A DNA stretch of 64,000 nt from Isoetes taiwanensis (taxonomy: Eukaryota > Streptophyta > Lycopodiopsida > Isoetales > Isoetaceae): positions 4,309,487-4,373,486 of the forward strand of contig JAJEKV010000049.1 of NCBI GenBank assembly GCA_021234155.1, given 5' to 3'. The translations under genes were made by a program, and so were the position numbers. This document shows, one piece after another, positions 1-11,140 of this stretch (positions within the stretch are counted from its first letter, which is position 1; the number at the start of each line of letters is the position of its first letter). The notes below the pieces were generated by a model. It ran no database searches. It had not been told where the DNA came from and saw only the letters and a list, made by a program, of their open reading frames with translations.

Positions 1-1075
1 TGAGCATGCATAAAGAACAGACTAATTCTAAGGACTTTTTATTATTTGACTAGAAAATTGCCCACCGTTGGTGGGCTTTCCGTGTGATTATACCAAGGCA
101 GTTCAAGCATGAAAAACATTAGTGGTTGCTTGAGCAGCTTCCTACGTTCAAAATGCAGTACATTGGAGCTGAAATTGTGATCGGTGGGAGGTTGCTAGTG
201 TTAATGAATATTTGATTATGTTTGTCTCCTAACTTAATAAAAATGCAGTTAGTTGTTGCCTCTATCAAGAATTATCACATGAAGCGTTGCCATTTACACC
301 ATTATGTTCAATTGTTATGAATTTAGGTTAACATCGTTCCTTCTTGTGGAATGTAAACTTCCCAAACACATTCATTTATACACGACCAATGTCAAATTAA
401 AATATTTCGTTTTCGCATCACTTTTTCTCATTTTCAACAGTTTCCTTGTTATTATTCCAACCATTAGCACAGATTCTTGAAAGTTAGAAGTTATAGCGCC
501 TCTGCTATTGGAAAACATACCTATGTTGTTTTCAATTTGTCACCAATAAACATTAAGTCATGAAATGTCCAGAAAAGCTTAACACTATCCATATGGAATA
601 GTCAAGAAAATATATAGCTGCTTGTTGTTTGTCCTATAAGGGAAGCGTGGCTTTCCACAAACTGGCAAAAACTACATATGACCAAAAGATTGGTGATTTC
701 AAGAAATGGAGTCATATAGAAAACCATTGCCAGGCTCCGAAATCTTGAAGGAGATGAGTTTGAAAGATATGTGGAAATAGCCCCAAAATAATACTTAATC
801 GACGAATTGGTGAAGATTTATAACATGAAAGTAGTACTTTCTGGTTGTATTTGAAATAGGTTTTGAAGGCATCTGATTCCTAACTCTATTTGCATTATCA
901 GGGAAGGCATAGAAGTCAATGACGAATAAAAGCGAACCCAAAGACTTAATTGTGTCGATTGTGAAGCTGGACATACGTGTTGGTTGTATAACAAAAGTGG
1001 AAAGACATGCAAGATGCTGGCACTTTATATGTTGAGAGTATAGATATTGGAGAAGCAATGCCTCGAACTATTGTC
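1..1075. other. AT-rich sequence without recognised gene
   Basis: No convincing coding region, RNA gene or mobile-element terminus is seen. Reading frames are short and lie in several frames. The distal part (about 900-1075) may be the decayed upstream continuation of the copia fragment that follows, because it has the same sense and the same degree of erosion, but no motif supports this. Confidence 0.5.
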
Positions 1076-1079
1076 AGCG

Positions 1080-1305
1080 ACCTACCAAGTCTGAAAACTA
1101 CCATTTGTGCAATTTAGCAGTATTTAGCTGCTTGGGTTATCCACGGTCCCAAGAGAACTATTACAAAAACAGGGTAAGCTTCTTGATAGTGATATCAAGG
1201 TTATTTTCATTGGATGTTCAAAAAATAAGAAAGGGCGAAGGTGTTATAATCCAATTACCAAACATGTTTTCTCATCTCGGAGCATGCAATTTGTTGAACT
1301 GTAAA
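1080..1305 (+). pseudogene. Ty1/copia integrase C-terminal fragment
   Basis: The plus-strand translation at about 1170-1300 reads KLLDSDIKVIFIGCSKNKKG followed by RRCYNPITKHVFSSR. This matches the conserved copia segment downstream of the integrase core (family pattern K-L-D-x-K-x-x-x-x-x-F-x-G-Y-S-x-x-x-K-G-Y-R-x-Y-x-P, then a V-x-x-S-R-x-V-x-F block). Upstream, about 1135-1165 reads like the preceding H-V-P-K segment with frame changes. No reverse transcriptase, protease or LTR is visible nearby, so this is an isolated, dead piece of a Ty1/copia retrotransposon. Confidence 0.8.
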
Positions 1306-1344
1306 TTTGTTGAACTGCAATTCATTGCCTTTTCACTATAGCAA

Positions 1345-1970
1345 CCATCTCAAAGGTCTGTAACCTATTTCTAATACCAAATCAAAACAATCAATCATGA
1401 GAAGCAGAAGTAACAATTGTAAAACTGAAATCTACAATACCCCTTTTGCAACAAAAATTATCCACAAAGAGAAACCTTCTTATTTTGTCGGCTCCTTTGT
1501 CTAGTCTTGTTTTTTTCAGGAGGAGCATTGTTGATTTTCATCCATATCCTGCAATAAGTCTGAGCTTGCAACACGAATAAATAAATTACATTTATCCCTA
1601 ATGGTATTAACATCCTTTTTTTCCTTTTTTTAGATTTCCCATGGAGCAATGAACCTCCGTTTCCCCATGCAATGCATAATGCTTTATAGCTTATGTGCTT
1701 CCCAAAATGGCTTACTAAACATATTGGCCGTGTGCCCAAGAATCATTGCACAAACATGAGTGAATGCTTATAGTTTTGTTCAACTGAAACAACAAAATTT
1801 GGCCAAATAAACCATTGTACAGAAAGATGGAATAAAATTATCAATTTCATGGATGGGCATAGCCAAAGAGCTGCTAGGAACTGTATGTCCTGCTGCAAAT
1901 TTTTTTTCCACATTGATTTTTCAATGATGTCAAGAGGTGTTGAAAGGTCTGGGGCTCACAAGGAATAAGC
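1345..1970. other. Non-coding stretch
   Basis: AT-rich DNA with no recognisable gene. A 93-codon minus-strand open frame (1739-1458) has no recognised domain and an unremarkable composition, so it is not called. Confidence 0.4.
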
Positions 1971-1971
1971 A

Positions 1972-2650
1972 AACCACCAACATATTCAAAACTAAATTCT
2001 TCAGCGAACTTTTGGATAAGAACGATAGACCTCCAAGGCTAAAATGACAACTTGCAGAGTCAACAAAATAGATTATGATCACAAAACACATCTTTTGCAG
2101 GATAACTACAACATTGAATGAAGATACGTGTGCCCATGGAAATGATTATATTCAAGTAAGCTTCCATATATGCGATGCCCGCAACACCCACAAAAAGAGC
2201 TTACGTAATCCGAATGAATGCAATTCCCGCAAGCCTTTCAATAAAAAACAGGCCTGGAAATATGAACTTATCACACAATTTCAAGATCCGGAAAACCATC
2301 AACATATTCAAAACCAAATTCTTCAAATGGACTTTTGGAGCAGAACTTTGAAAGCATGATGAGATAGACCTCCAAGTCTAAAATGACAACTTGCAGAGTC
2401 AACAAAATAGATTATGATCACAAAACACATCTTTTGCAGGATAACTACAACATTGAATGAAGATTCGTGTGCCCATGGCAACGATTATATTCAAGTAAGC
2501 TTCCATATGTGCGGCCGCAACACCCACAAAAAGAGCTTCGTGTGCGGACTGAATGCAATTCTGCAAGCCTTTCAATAAAGAACAGGGCTGGAAATATGAA
2601 CTTATCACACAATTTCAAGATCCGGACCCTCCGGACTTTTGTATCGGGAT
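1972..2650. repeat. Two-copy direct tandem duplication, ~320-340 bp unit
   Basis: The block starting at about 1972 is repeated from about 2293. The segment at 2024, starting GATAGACCTCCAAGGCTAAA, recurs at 2362 with one substitution near its start. Similarity then runs for roughly 150 bases through GTGCCCATGG and AAGCTTCCATAT to the AACACCCACAAAAAGAGCTT motif in both copies. The units differ by scattered substitutions and short indels. Short open frames in both copies simply follow the repeat and resemble no protein I know. Confidence 0.9.
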
Positions 2651-2989
2651 AGAGATCATAAGAAGGAAAAAAACTTACTCACATTGCCCGCAATATGATC
2701 ATATATTCCCGCAGCTAGAATCCTATTCTCCAACCTATTTTAAAAATTAAATGCGGACTCGCATTAATGAAGCCCAATAACAAAGATAATCTTTCTTTTC
2801 TTCAATATCCACGATTTTCTATGTCTAATCAATCGCAGAGCAAGCTACACATGGTTTTAAAGTTTTTCGATTAATCTTTGTTGTCAAGTGCATCCACATT
2901 GGCGTTTCTAACAATAATTCACATACCTCAAAATGGCCAAGACTCTCCAAAGACAATCCAAAGGTGTCCATCCAAACTGAATGAGAGTA

Positions 2990-4860
2990 TCGATAAAATG
3001 GATTAGATCACCGGAATGCGGATACGGTCTTGTGTTGTAGATCCAAGGTAATTGCAAATTGCAAAAAACCACCATTTTGCAGAGCCCATTTTGCAAAATC
3101 CAAGCAAAGTCAGAAATATTTACCTTATCAAGGATGAAAGCTGAATCTTGAAAGCTAAACAAAGCTCCAACACGGCCACCTTATTCAAATTAAGATCCTT
3201 CCGCCATACTTAAGAAGGATCCTAACGCTTCACTGACCATTTCGATGCAATGATGCCACCATATCTAATAAACTGAGATATATTCTCTTATGAGTAGGTG
3301 CTAAAAAAGGCTGTCACACAGGTCGAAATCCCATCACATTGAATACCATCTGGACAATCTAATTCCGCTCTATACATAAAATAACCAATGGCACGTAGAG
3401 CCTTACCTATCTCACGGTTCTGAACATCACCAAGTTGATCATATCCACCAAGCAAGGCATTCTAAAAAACAATGTTATGATCGATGATGCTATCAAATAC
3501 TTCCACATTTTATATACCTATCAACACAAATGGCTCTTAGCGCCAGAAAATACAGGAGCTTCATTTGCTTTTATTGCTTCATCACAATCACTTTATCTGG
3601 AGTTCAGAAACAGACCATGGATTGAAGCAAAAAGATGCAAGATCCATTGAAGTAGAACAAAATAAATTTTCTGCTATTCTGCATGATCTTGGGTTGGTTC
3701 TAAAGTAGTATCTAGATTCATGAGAAAGGAATGCAAATAACTCTGCTCAACGTCTAAAGAAGGTTGATGCACACAATTGCAAATGACTGAGCCATAAATT
3801 AGATTGCAATACGGAGAGAGTACCTGTTTCAGCGATGATTCGAATGTGAATGAAAGTTTTTCTTTTTCCTGCCATAGTGAAGCAAGCCAGTAAAATAGCA
3901 CTGAAGCCTTCTATGACTTCACATCCAGCATTATTGCAGGCCTCCTTATGCAAATTATTTTTTCCTATTTTCCATGGACCGTTTGTTTCTCCAAAACTCA
4001 TTCTAAGACAATGCTAACAAAAAAAAACCCTAGTTGCCGTGATGCACATCCTAATCGCCACATAACATGGTCGCTTCAATCGACCATTTGCATACAACAA
4101 TGCCACCATATCTAAGCACTTGCATTGTGCAAGCCCGAGAGAGCGCAAAAAAGCAAGACTATCCATGATTCATAAGGCCCTAAAACCACAATCATTCTTA
4201 CTGCTACTTTGACACCTCGGGGCTATCTCGTGGCTCACCTAAACTCGGATATATTACATTTATGAGTAGGAGCTAAAAAAGGTCGTCACACACGCCGAAA
4301 TCCCATCACATCGAATACCGCTTTTGGACAATCTAATTTCGCTCTATACATAAAATAACCAATAGCAAGTAGAGCATTCATAAGATTATAGTTCCTAAAG
4401 AGACAACATACATATCGATTAAAAAAATAGCACGTAAGCCTTGTATGACTTCACATCCAAAGATTAAAAGGGCTCTTAATTTTGGTCCTACATGACTAAT
4501 AAGCCTTACCGGGTCTTCATTATATCCATGGTAGTCTTGCAACGGGCATGCTCAAGATAAGTGACAAAGAACATCAATGGCATTACCTCTACTTAGTTTC
4601 TTCATAGATGAGCCCATTGATTCTTTTGACACCTCCACATCCGGCAAGCATGAAAGACCGTCCTCCGCCTTCCGAAATCAAGAAAATGGATTAGATCAGC
4701 GGATAGAGTCTTTGCGTTGTAGATCCAAGCTAATTCCAAATTGACGGGGAACCACCAATTTGCGGACCCCATTTTGCAAATCCGAAGCAAAAGTCGAAAT
4801 GTTTACCTTATCAAGCATCAGAGTTCAATAATGAAGACTAAATAAAGCTCCAACATGGCC
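2990..4860. repeat. Dispersed direct duplications of ~150-bp blocks
   Basis: Two blocks each occur twice in the same orientation. The first (about 2995-3150 and 4678-4830) shares AAATGGATTAGATCA, GTTGTAGATCCAAG and TTTACCTTATCAAG. The second (about 3270-3400 and 4243-4375) shares TATGAGTAGG, CGAAATCCCATCACAT and CGCTCTATACATAAAATAA. A third, short motif (CCTCCTTATGCAAATTAT) occurs near 3940 and 4858. A related piece (CCGTCACATCGAATGCTATC) lies near 63478. The layout suggests a dispersed non-autonomous repeat family; no termini or target duplications were identified. Confidence 0.75.
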
Positions 4861-4974
4861 TCCTTATGCAAATTATCATCCTTCCGCCATACTTTTCTTC
4901 GGCCATACTTAACATTGACGATTGTCTTTTTTTTTCCCTATTTTCCATGGACAATGCTAAGCCTGCCGACCCAT

Positions 4975-6005
4975 CGTCCAGTGCGACCAAAAATTTCCAC
5001 AAAAGGAGGCAATATTTGGCTAAGACGTCGCACCCTCTCCTTCAGGACACACGGACAATATGACTTATGGCACAATCTAAGCCATTCATAAGAAAGGAGG
5101 GCCAAACAGAGAAATCTAGACCGCCATATATCTGCAGAAGAAGCTTTGGCAGAAGTCCCTCAGAAGAAAGTTTGGCATAGGCCGCTCATGCTTCTATCTA
5201 ATCGGAATATATGGGCCATCGCTGCGACAGAAATCCCTTTGTAAAACTCCTCTGAAAACCTATGTGCATTATGGTATCCTCCGGCATCAATATCTCAGAC
5301 CAATTTTAATCCATTTTGTGACTCGTTAGCGCGCTGCAAGCTGAGAAAAAGCAATAAAGATAATGATCTAGCATCGATGGAGAAGCGAGCTCGGTTGCCA
5401 TGGCTGCACCATAGCCTTGCATTGGAGGAAACGGAAGCTGTAACACAATAGAGCCACAAATGAAAGCACTAAAAAAACCCTAAGAAAGTCGTGGGAACAA
5501 CCATCCGTTCCATCCAGGTAAAATAAGGCAGCCATGTTTGGATACATTATTATTCGACGTCGCATCCTTTCATTTGAAGAGATATTAACATGCCACATGG
5601 CACAATCCAAGCCGTCGACCAAAGTAAAGAGACAAATGGACTAATCTTGGCCGTCGGACGGGGGCAGGACATGGGCAGGGACATTGGAACGATCTCGGCC
5701 GTCGATCGGGCGCACAGACTGACGCCACGGTTTTATAATATAGGATCATGGAAATTTTTTCCCTGCTCCAAATCCAATTTCACCCTGCAAGCTTTCAAGA
5801 CAGTAAGATAGACAAATTTGTTGCTCTTTACACCTGACAGCTCCATCTCTCTGTACAATTCTAGTGCAACATCACAATATCCAAGGTTAGCATGAGCTGA
5901 TATTATTGCTTTCCATGGATATACAGTTGGATGTTAACCGCTTTTAAAAGCCTTCTTTGCTTCGGGCAAATTTTTGAAGGAAGAATAGAGACGAATAAGG
6001 TGGTC
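4975..6005. repeat. Duplicated repeat block, otherwise non-coding
   Basis: A block at about 5020-5110 (GACGTCGCACCCT... then ATGGCACAATCTAAGCC) recurs in altered form at about 5558-5650 (GACGTCGCATCCT... then ATGGCACAATCCAAGCC). Both resemble the ends of plant non-autonomous repeats. The rest of the interval, including 5650-6005, shows no gene that can be supported. Confidence 0.5.
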
Positions 6006-6009
6006 ACCC

Positions 6010-6320
6010 AAAATAGAAATTGAATTAAGTCCTGTTTTTGCTCCAAGCTACCGATCTCCAACCCTTGGCATCACCCAACTCCACAAAGGCGCCATAATCG
6101 CAAGCCACATAACCAGTAGCAATACCCGGAAAAGATAGAGCAGAACCATTCTCGTGGAGCAACATGCCTCTTGATGCATGGGACATGAACCCAAGGGCTG
6201 CAAACAAGATGGTGACAACTGCCATACCCAAGATCTACACTCCATTGCCAACCATCATGCAGAGCAGCTGTGGATGTGAAGGTGCACGAAACACATCTCC
6301 CACTACTAGTTTCCACCCAG
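6010..6320 (-). pseudogene. Transmembrane 9 superfamily (TM9SF/EMP70) exon pseudogene
   Basis: On the minus strand, DNA from about 6300 to 6150 reads VFRAPSHPQLLCMMVGNGV, a stop, then LGMAVVTILFAALGFMSHAS. This is the conserved TM9SF segment just before and inside a late membrane helix (family pattern D-V-F-R-x-P, G-x-G-x-Q-x-x-x-M, F-A-x-L-G-F-x-S-P-x-x-R-G). TM9SF proteins are nine-helix Golgi/endosomal membrane proteins. After the R-G-M-L-L motif the frame shifts repeatedly; LFRVLLLVMW and AKGWRSVAWS fit the next helix and loop. The in-frame stop and shifts, and the lack of the rest of this ~600-residue gene, mark it as a dead exon. Confidence 0.85.
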
Positions 6321-6479
6321 AAAGCTCCTCCGTGCTTTCCGGGCCCATCTTCCTATCTCAATTCGCAAGTGATGTGCACCTGTGCGAATGGAAGCTATCA
6401 ATCTATGCTTTTTCAGTGGCAAATGTGCACGGAGGTAGCGTTGTGGACCACGTGCAAGCGTGGGATTGATTTGGACCTT

Positions 6480-6966
6480 TTAGTGTGTTGTCTTTACATG
6501 TTCAAAGGCACCAGTATCCCAAAGCTTGTTGAGGAAGCAAGCGTCTAAATATTGCCATAGCTGATGGTGGTCCTCTTCAGTTTCAACTTGGATGCACATG
6601 CTCTTGTATGCCTCATCTGGAGAACCACTGTGCTCGCCTCTTCTTCCAGCATGTCTTGAAACACTGCGGGCCCATGGCCACAATATAAGCCAGATTGGGG
6701 AGACGCTCATTCCATACCCGCCACTTTCTGAAAGTAAATAATGTGGCAGTCAAGTGCAGCCCATTGAAGAGGTAAGAAATCGGTCTCCTACAAGAGGATC
6801 TGATATGGAATAATGGATTTCACCCCAACCCTCCGGGAAAAAAGGCTTTCTGTACCTGCTCCAATTCATTCCACGTGGCCAGGGATATGACCGGACCCCA
6901 GACTTCGACCCCATATAAAAGAACAGGTTCCACCAAAACCTTGAACAAGTGGGACAGATGGGGCCA
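6480..6966 (-). pseudogene. LINE-type reverse transcriptase C-terminal fragment
   Basis: On the minus strand, 6960-6840 translates to LFKVLVEPVLLYGVEVWGP followed by a WNELEQVQKAFF segment. This is the region after the RT core of non-LTR retrotransposons (pattern L-x-x-x-V-x-P-x-L-L-Y-G-x-E-V-W-G, then W-x-x-x-E-x-x-Q-x-x-F). More degraded sequence down to about 6480 may continue the C-terminus. The similarity stops abruptly at about 6966, exactly where a CACTA-like terminus begins. Confidence 0.75.
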
Positions 6967-6968
6967 GT

Positions 6969-7500
6969 CACAACAAGAGAATGGACTTTTAGCGACGTGG
7001 GCTTGCGACGTCTGTGCGACGTGACGTCGCAAATAACGTCACCGTCTGACGGCACGCGGCGTCCACGTCGCGGAACCGCCGCCGCGACGTATAATCGCGG
7101 CGTCGACACGTATGGTGCGACGTCGACATCGCGGTGGCGCCGCCAGCGGACGGCAGTGTCACGCCAGGCGGGACGACAAAGTGTCACGCCCGCCCGCGGG
7201 ACGGCATGTGTAACGCCTGTGTCGCGTCGCATGCGGCGTATGGTGCGACGTCGACACCGTGGACGTGGCGATCCGCCACGCCGTGGACGGCAGTGCGATG
7301 TTTTTTGGCGTGACGTCGCGTGATGCGGCGTCAGATATATGACGTATGTGACGTATGTGTCGCGGAAAGACACGCGATGCGATATATGTGGCGTATGTGA
7401 CACGCCCATACATTATATGTGACGATATGACACGCGTCAAGATATGTATATGTGACGATATGACACGCGTCGATGCGTATATGTGGCGTAGGTGGTGATG
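6969..7500 (+). mobile_element. CACTA-like terminus with GC-rich subterminal repeats
   Basis: The sequence at 6969 reads CACAACAAGAGAATGGAC, close to the CACTACAAGAAAA-type terminus of plant CACTA transposons with one change in the CACTA pentamer. It is followed by about 500 bp very rich in GACGTCG, GCGACGT, ACGCC and GACGTATGTGAC motifs, like the subterminal transposase-binding arrays of this superfamily. The insertion point coincides with the edge of the LINE fragment. No second terminus or transposase was found. A short related piece (ATATGTGACATATGTGTCG) occurs near 8792-8815. Long open frames across this stretch come from its GC content. Confidence 0.55.
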
Positions 7501-8041
7501 TGACGATATTTTTATACACGAAGGTTTGGTTTTTAGGATTACAAATTCAATACACATGCCCGATTGATACCGTGCGAAAAAAAGACTCTGACGACCAATC
7601 TGCAGCTTCATTTAAGCGTGTTGCCTGCGCATGCATCATCATAGTAGATGTGCTACCGCATGAATTACCTCCTTCATCTAGACTTTGAGAAAAATGGTTT
7701 TTTTTTGGGGCTTTGAGAGCTTGCAAATTTTGGAAAAATATTGTCTCGAACTATATCAAACAAACCAAAGAAGCACATATGGATACGCCAATGAGGGGAA
7801 GAAGGTTATGATCTAAAATCTCATCTTTGGGTATACAAGTAATTCTAATGGCACTATGGAAGTTGAAAGATCAACATCAAGGTTGGAATCAGCAGACAAT
7901 GCTTGAACTTGCAACTTTACCCGTCAAACGGGATGATTTTGTGATATATGATGGTGGAGGAATTTTGCGTTTCAATTGCACAAGTTCCATATGAAGCCGA
8001 CCCCATTGATGAGGATTTTGAAAAGCCGAGATACTATGTGG
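7501..8041. other. Non-coding stretch
   Basis: No recognised gene. Short frames only. Confidence 0.4.
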
Positions 8042-8194
8042 CTACACCACGTTGATGGCCTTGTTTCGGAGATCCATACATGGAAAGTGGAATTGGAACA
8101 TAGCTCTGGCTGCTATGCCAGTAAGAGTATCTAAACTGCCAGCTGTTACCTTGGAAGTCTTCAAAGTAGAGCATGTCATGGTGCAAAGGAAAAT

Positions 8195-8290
8195 GGGCTT
8201 CACACGGAGCTTAGGGATCACAAGGCGGTTGAGCTTGACGACATTGGGGTTCTTAACGAACACCCAATAATAGAAAAAACAGACCTCTCT
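8195..8290 (-). pseudogene. Possible B3 DNA-binding domain N-terminal fragment
   Basis: On the minus strand, VVKLNRLVIPKLRVKPIF matches the opening strand of plant B3 domains (family consensus S-D-V-G-K-L-N-R-L-V-I-P-K). Similarity ends after about 20 residues; the rest of the 88-codon frame (8308-8042) is not B3-like. The C-terminal half of a B3 domain is present 1.8 kb away on the opposite strand, so the two could be rearranged pieces of one gene. The identity of this short piece rests on about ten consecutive residues. Confidence 0.45.
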
Positions 8291-8669
8291 TCTGCTCCTA
8301 CATGCCAAAATCAGATCCTTTGGTGCAGTTTTTTAACGCCATGCTCAGATTGTTTTCGCTTCATGACTCATGAACTTGTTCCATTTGAGCGCCAAGATTT
8401 TTATGGGTTGCTGCTGCATCGATTGTATGATCCCGACAGTCACAACATATACAAAGACCAAAAATCATGCGCTTTTTTGAGAAATCTCTTAACCTGTTTT
8501 TTAATTTCTTCATTATGGCCATTCCGAGGTTGTGGAGGTTGTTGCCTTCTTGGACAAGTTTGTTCATCGAAAATCAAGAGAATTGTGGAGTTGGTTGAAC
8601 TAAAATATTTTAATTGGTCATCTAGCAAAATGCTTTGGGAAGAAAATAAGTGTATTCTCTCGCAACATT

Positions 8670-8790
8670 CATTCTAGAACTTTCTACAACATTCGGAATT
8701 TTCTAGAAGGATTCCTTAGGCTCACCCAAGAAGATTCTCTTATATTTTAAAACTTTTTAAAACTTTCTAGAACATTCTAGAACTTTCAGA
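8670..8790. promoter_or_regulatory. Cluster of heat-shock-element-like motifs
   Basis: Bases 8765-8787 consist of five perfect alternating TTC/GAA modules separated by two bases, the canonical heat shock factor binding architecture. Bases 8672-8694 form another five-module array with one mismatched module (CAA for GAA), and 8701-8708 is a further TTC-TA-GAA pair. The cluster has no intact gene beside it; a SNF2 pseudogene ends just downstream on the other strand and a CACTA-like repeat piece follows at about 8790. Function is inferred from motif architecture only. Confidence 0.5.
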
Positions 8791-8834
8791 TATGTGACAT
8801 ATGTGACATATGTGTCGTAGAAGGTCGCGATGTT

Positions 8835-9375
8835 CGTAAAGGCACCATCTTCATTGTGCCCTTAAGCCCCGGCAAAGCACGTGAACTTTTAGTGTGAGCT
8901 TTTCTAATGGATTGAGCTTCATCCGAATAATTCTAAACCACCTAATGTTCGACAAGTGTGCCCCTTAGCCCGGGGGTCGCTTCTTTTCATCCTCTTCGGA
9001 TGGCTTCGTAATTGTAACAAATGGTTCCATATGTAGTAAGCACAATGTCGGCTTACAAAGTTCAACACAATTTATTCTTTCTCGATCTTCATGGTATATG
9101 TGTACACGATAGCTTGACGGATGGTGCTACTTTTTTCCTTCAATTCATGTTCCCATTGTTTTAAAAGCGATTTAGGGCAAACAATCAAGGTGCTCCTGCA
9201 TTCTTCTACATTGTATCTTTGACGTTTTGGCGGTCTAGCCTTCAAAATCAAAGCAATTGCAGAGATTGTCTTTCCAAATCCCTGATAATTTGATAATTAT
9301 AAACATATGAGTTCCCAGACAATGCCTACGAAGTTCAGATTTCTCCATCCAAGCAAGGGCAATACGCTATATTAC
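8835..9375 (-). pseudogene. SNF2-family helicase pseudogene (FRG/RAD5/HLTF-like)
   Basis: Three conserved SNF2 ATPase blocks lie in order on the minus strand. Block 1 (9370-9310) reads IALAWMEKSELRRHCLG, the segment before motif I. Block 2 (9284-9085) contains the Walker A QGFGKTISAIALILKA and motif Ia STLIVCPKSLLKQWEHELKE. Block 3 (about 9050-8840) has ADIVLTTYGTICYNYEAIR, then, after a frame change, the DEAQS box within DEAQSIRKAHTKSSRALPGL. The DEAQ box and QGFGKT form are typical of plant Rad5/16-like SWI2/SNF2 ATPases. Stops and frame shifts, and the absence of the rest of the ATPase, mark it as a pseudogene. Block 2 is preceded by a plausible splice acceptor. Confidence 0.88.
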
Positions 9376-9379
9376 ATCC

Positions 9380-9975
9380 CAACCATGTCAATTGCGGCTA
9401 TAAAATATGAAATAATAATATATCTAGTCATACCTGGTGCTGGTGCTTCAGAAGTTCTATTGTTATCAGGTCATTGTCTAGATTTGCTTCTTCATCTCCT
9501 GCAATTGTATTCTAATATTCTAACCAATTTATCAGGTCCGGTTGCGAATGGCTAATATGGGACTGTGCACAAATGAGTCTCAGCTTGTAGCTGCGGCGAA
9601 TGCATTCTTATCAAGTTCTGACCCTGCAAATAATCTCCAGTGTGACGAAGATATTCGTAGTTTTCCGATGGGGGTTGGCAAGGAGTATAGAAAATGATGC
9701 GGCGTCATCTTTTAGAGAGCTTGGATTCACGTTTGATAATTGAGCGCGTGCCACAAAAGTTCACCCTAGAGGATATTATGCTAGACACTCCACGGATATT
9801 TACGTGGTGGATCTAGTTGGCTCTCAAGATAGTGTGGATTGGTTAGATAAGAAAGTCCTTGAGACTGGCATTTCATTTCGTGCTTGTGCAACCAAGTGGG
9901 CGGCTTGATTTGATAACTGATTCTGCGTTGGATTTTTTTTTTTTGTTTCATTTCGTCATTCCAAAAATCAACGCA
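9380..9975. other. Unrecognised, partly open sequence
   Basis: Plus-strand frames from about 9545 to 9900 are interrupted but locally gene-like (for example RLIIERVPQKFTLEDIMLDT near 9735-9795). I recognise no domain. It lies between the SNF2 remnant and the B3 remnant and could be an eroded exon. Confidence 0.25.
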
Positions 9976-9979
9976 GGAA

Positions 9980-10309
9980 GCACATTTGCCTCTGCGATGG
10001 AATTGTGGGAAAAAAAAAAGGTAAGATGAAAATCAATGCATGTGGAAATTTAGATACTCTTATTGGGATAGTTCGCAAAGTTATGTCTTCGCAAAAAAGG
10101 CCGGAGCGAGGTTTGTCAAGGCAAAGAATTTGCGTGTGAATGATGTGGTTTCGTTTGAGAGAGATATCCAAGGTAAAAATTTTACATCACGGTGGCGAAG
10201 GATCCTTGGCCGGTCTTTGGAAATTACTGATGTTGATCACGGGGATGCAAACCCTTTCGAGAAAGTTTTTGTTTGTTTGGAGTCGATATTTGGTATTGAA
10301 GCAACTTAA
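9980..10309 (+). pseudogene. B3 transcription-factor domain, C-terminal part
   Basis: The reading frame from 10040 begins [20 protein letters not shown] and continues [20 protein letters not shown]. This is the core of a plant RAV/NGATHA-type B3 DNA-binding domain (W-x-F-R-Y-S-Y-W-x-S-S-Q-S-Y-V, then F-V-K-x-K-x-L-x-x-G-D-x-V-S-F). The first strands and helix of the domain are missing, and upstream bases (9930-10040) are AT-rich with homopolymer runs. The frame ends at 10309 after about 45 further unrecognised residues. The domain cannot fold complete as it stands; whether an upstream exon supplies the rest is unknown. Confidence 0.8.
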
Positions 10310-10354
10310 ATTCTATCTTTTGATATAACTATAATATGGTAGTTTTGAGCTCGA

Positions 10355-10745
10355 TTAGCTCTGGTTGATCCGAATTTTTGAGAGCTCGAATTTAGCTTAT
10401 GGTTGATCCGAGAATTTTTGAGGCACCGCCTTATGTATATAAGCATGATGTAGAATACAAAAACTGGATATATGATATGATATAGATTTACGAAATCGTT
10501 TTTTCAAAATGGAATTTGAAGATAAAAATATGAAGAAGATGAATATGATCAGGATGGATATCAAGAAGATGAATGCCACGATGAATAAGGATATGACAAT
10601 AATATTGCTTGTTTTAATTTGTATAGGCCTATTTGTGCTATGGGTATTTTGAAAAAGCAGATGAATTTAGTGATGGACATGGAGTTGGAGATGGTTGATC
10701 CAAAATTTTTTGAGCTCATAATTTAGCTTCTGGTTGATCCAGAGA
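10355..10745. repeat. Direct repeats flanking a ~250-bp AT-rich segment
   Basis: The motif CTGGTTGATCCGAATTTTTG with GAGCTCGAATTTAGCTTATG occurs at about 10360-10405. A partial repeat lies at 10400-10430, and a variant (GGTTGATCCAAAATTTTTTG then GAGCTCATAATTTAGCTTCTG) at 10692-10740. The arrangement resembles ends of a small non-autonomous element, but no clear inverted termini were found. Confidence 0.5.
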
Positions 10746-10777
10746 AAGAGAAAAAAGAAGGAATTAGAAATGACATA

Positions 10778-11140
10778 TTGGGTAGTCAAAAAGTGGGACT
10801 CCCATATCCTCAGTCCAACATCTTTAGAGAAGCAACAAAATGCAATCTGAATGAGGAACTTGGTGTCCAGCATAGTGGGAGAACTGCTTCTGACGACTCC
10901 TTGCAAATCCAAGACATTAATGTCCCATGTGTCAAAGCGTCTGATCAAAATTTGCCTAAAAAACGCCATCGCCCACCTGGCTGGCATCGTCACGACAAAT
11001 GTCACGGCAAATGTCAGACCTGTCACGCAATTTGCTCTGTGATGCAGCTAATCAAGCTATGTTCAAGTGTTTTGAGGTATGCAGATTTTAGGTTGTTACA
11101 CAAAACTTGCTCAGATTTTAGGTTGCTCAGAACAGCATAG
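10778..11140 (+). other. Unrecognised 120-codon open frame with ACAAATGTCACG repeats
   Basis: Open in both strands over much of its length; neither product is recognised. The 3' part includes copies of GACAAATGTCACGGC, which recur at 11161-11195, so the frame probably reflects repeat DNA rather than a gene. Confidence 0.2.

Noticed and set aside
6750-7409. 219-codon minus-strand open frame, Arg/His/Thr-rich
   Set aside because: It runs through the GC-rich GACGTC repeat tract, where stop codons are rare by composition, and crosses the LINE/CACTA junction.
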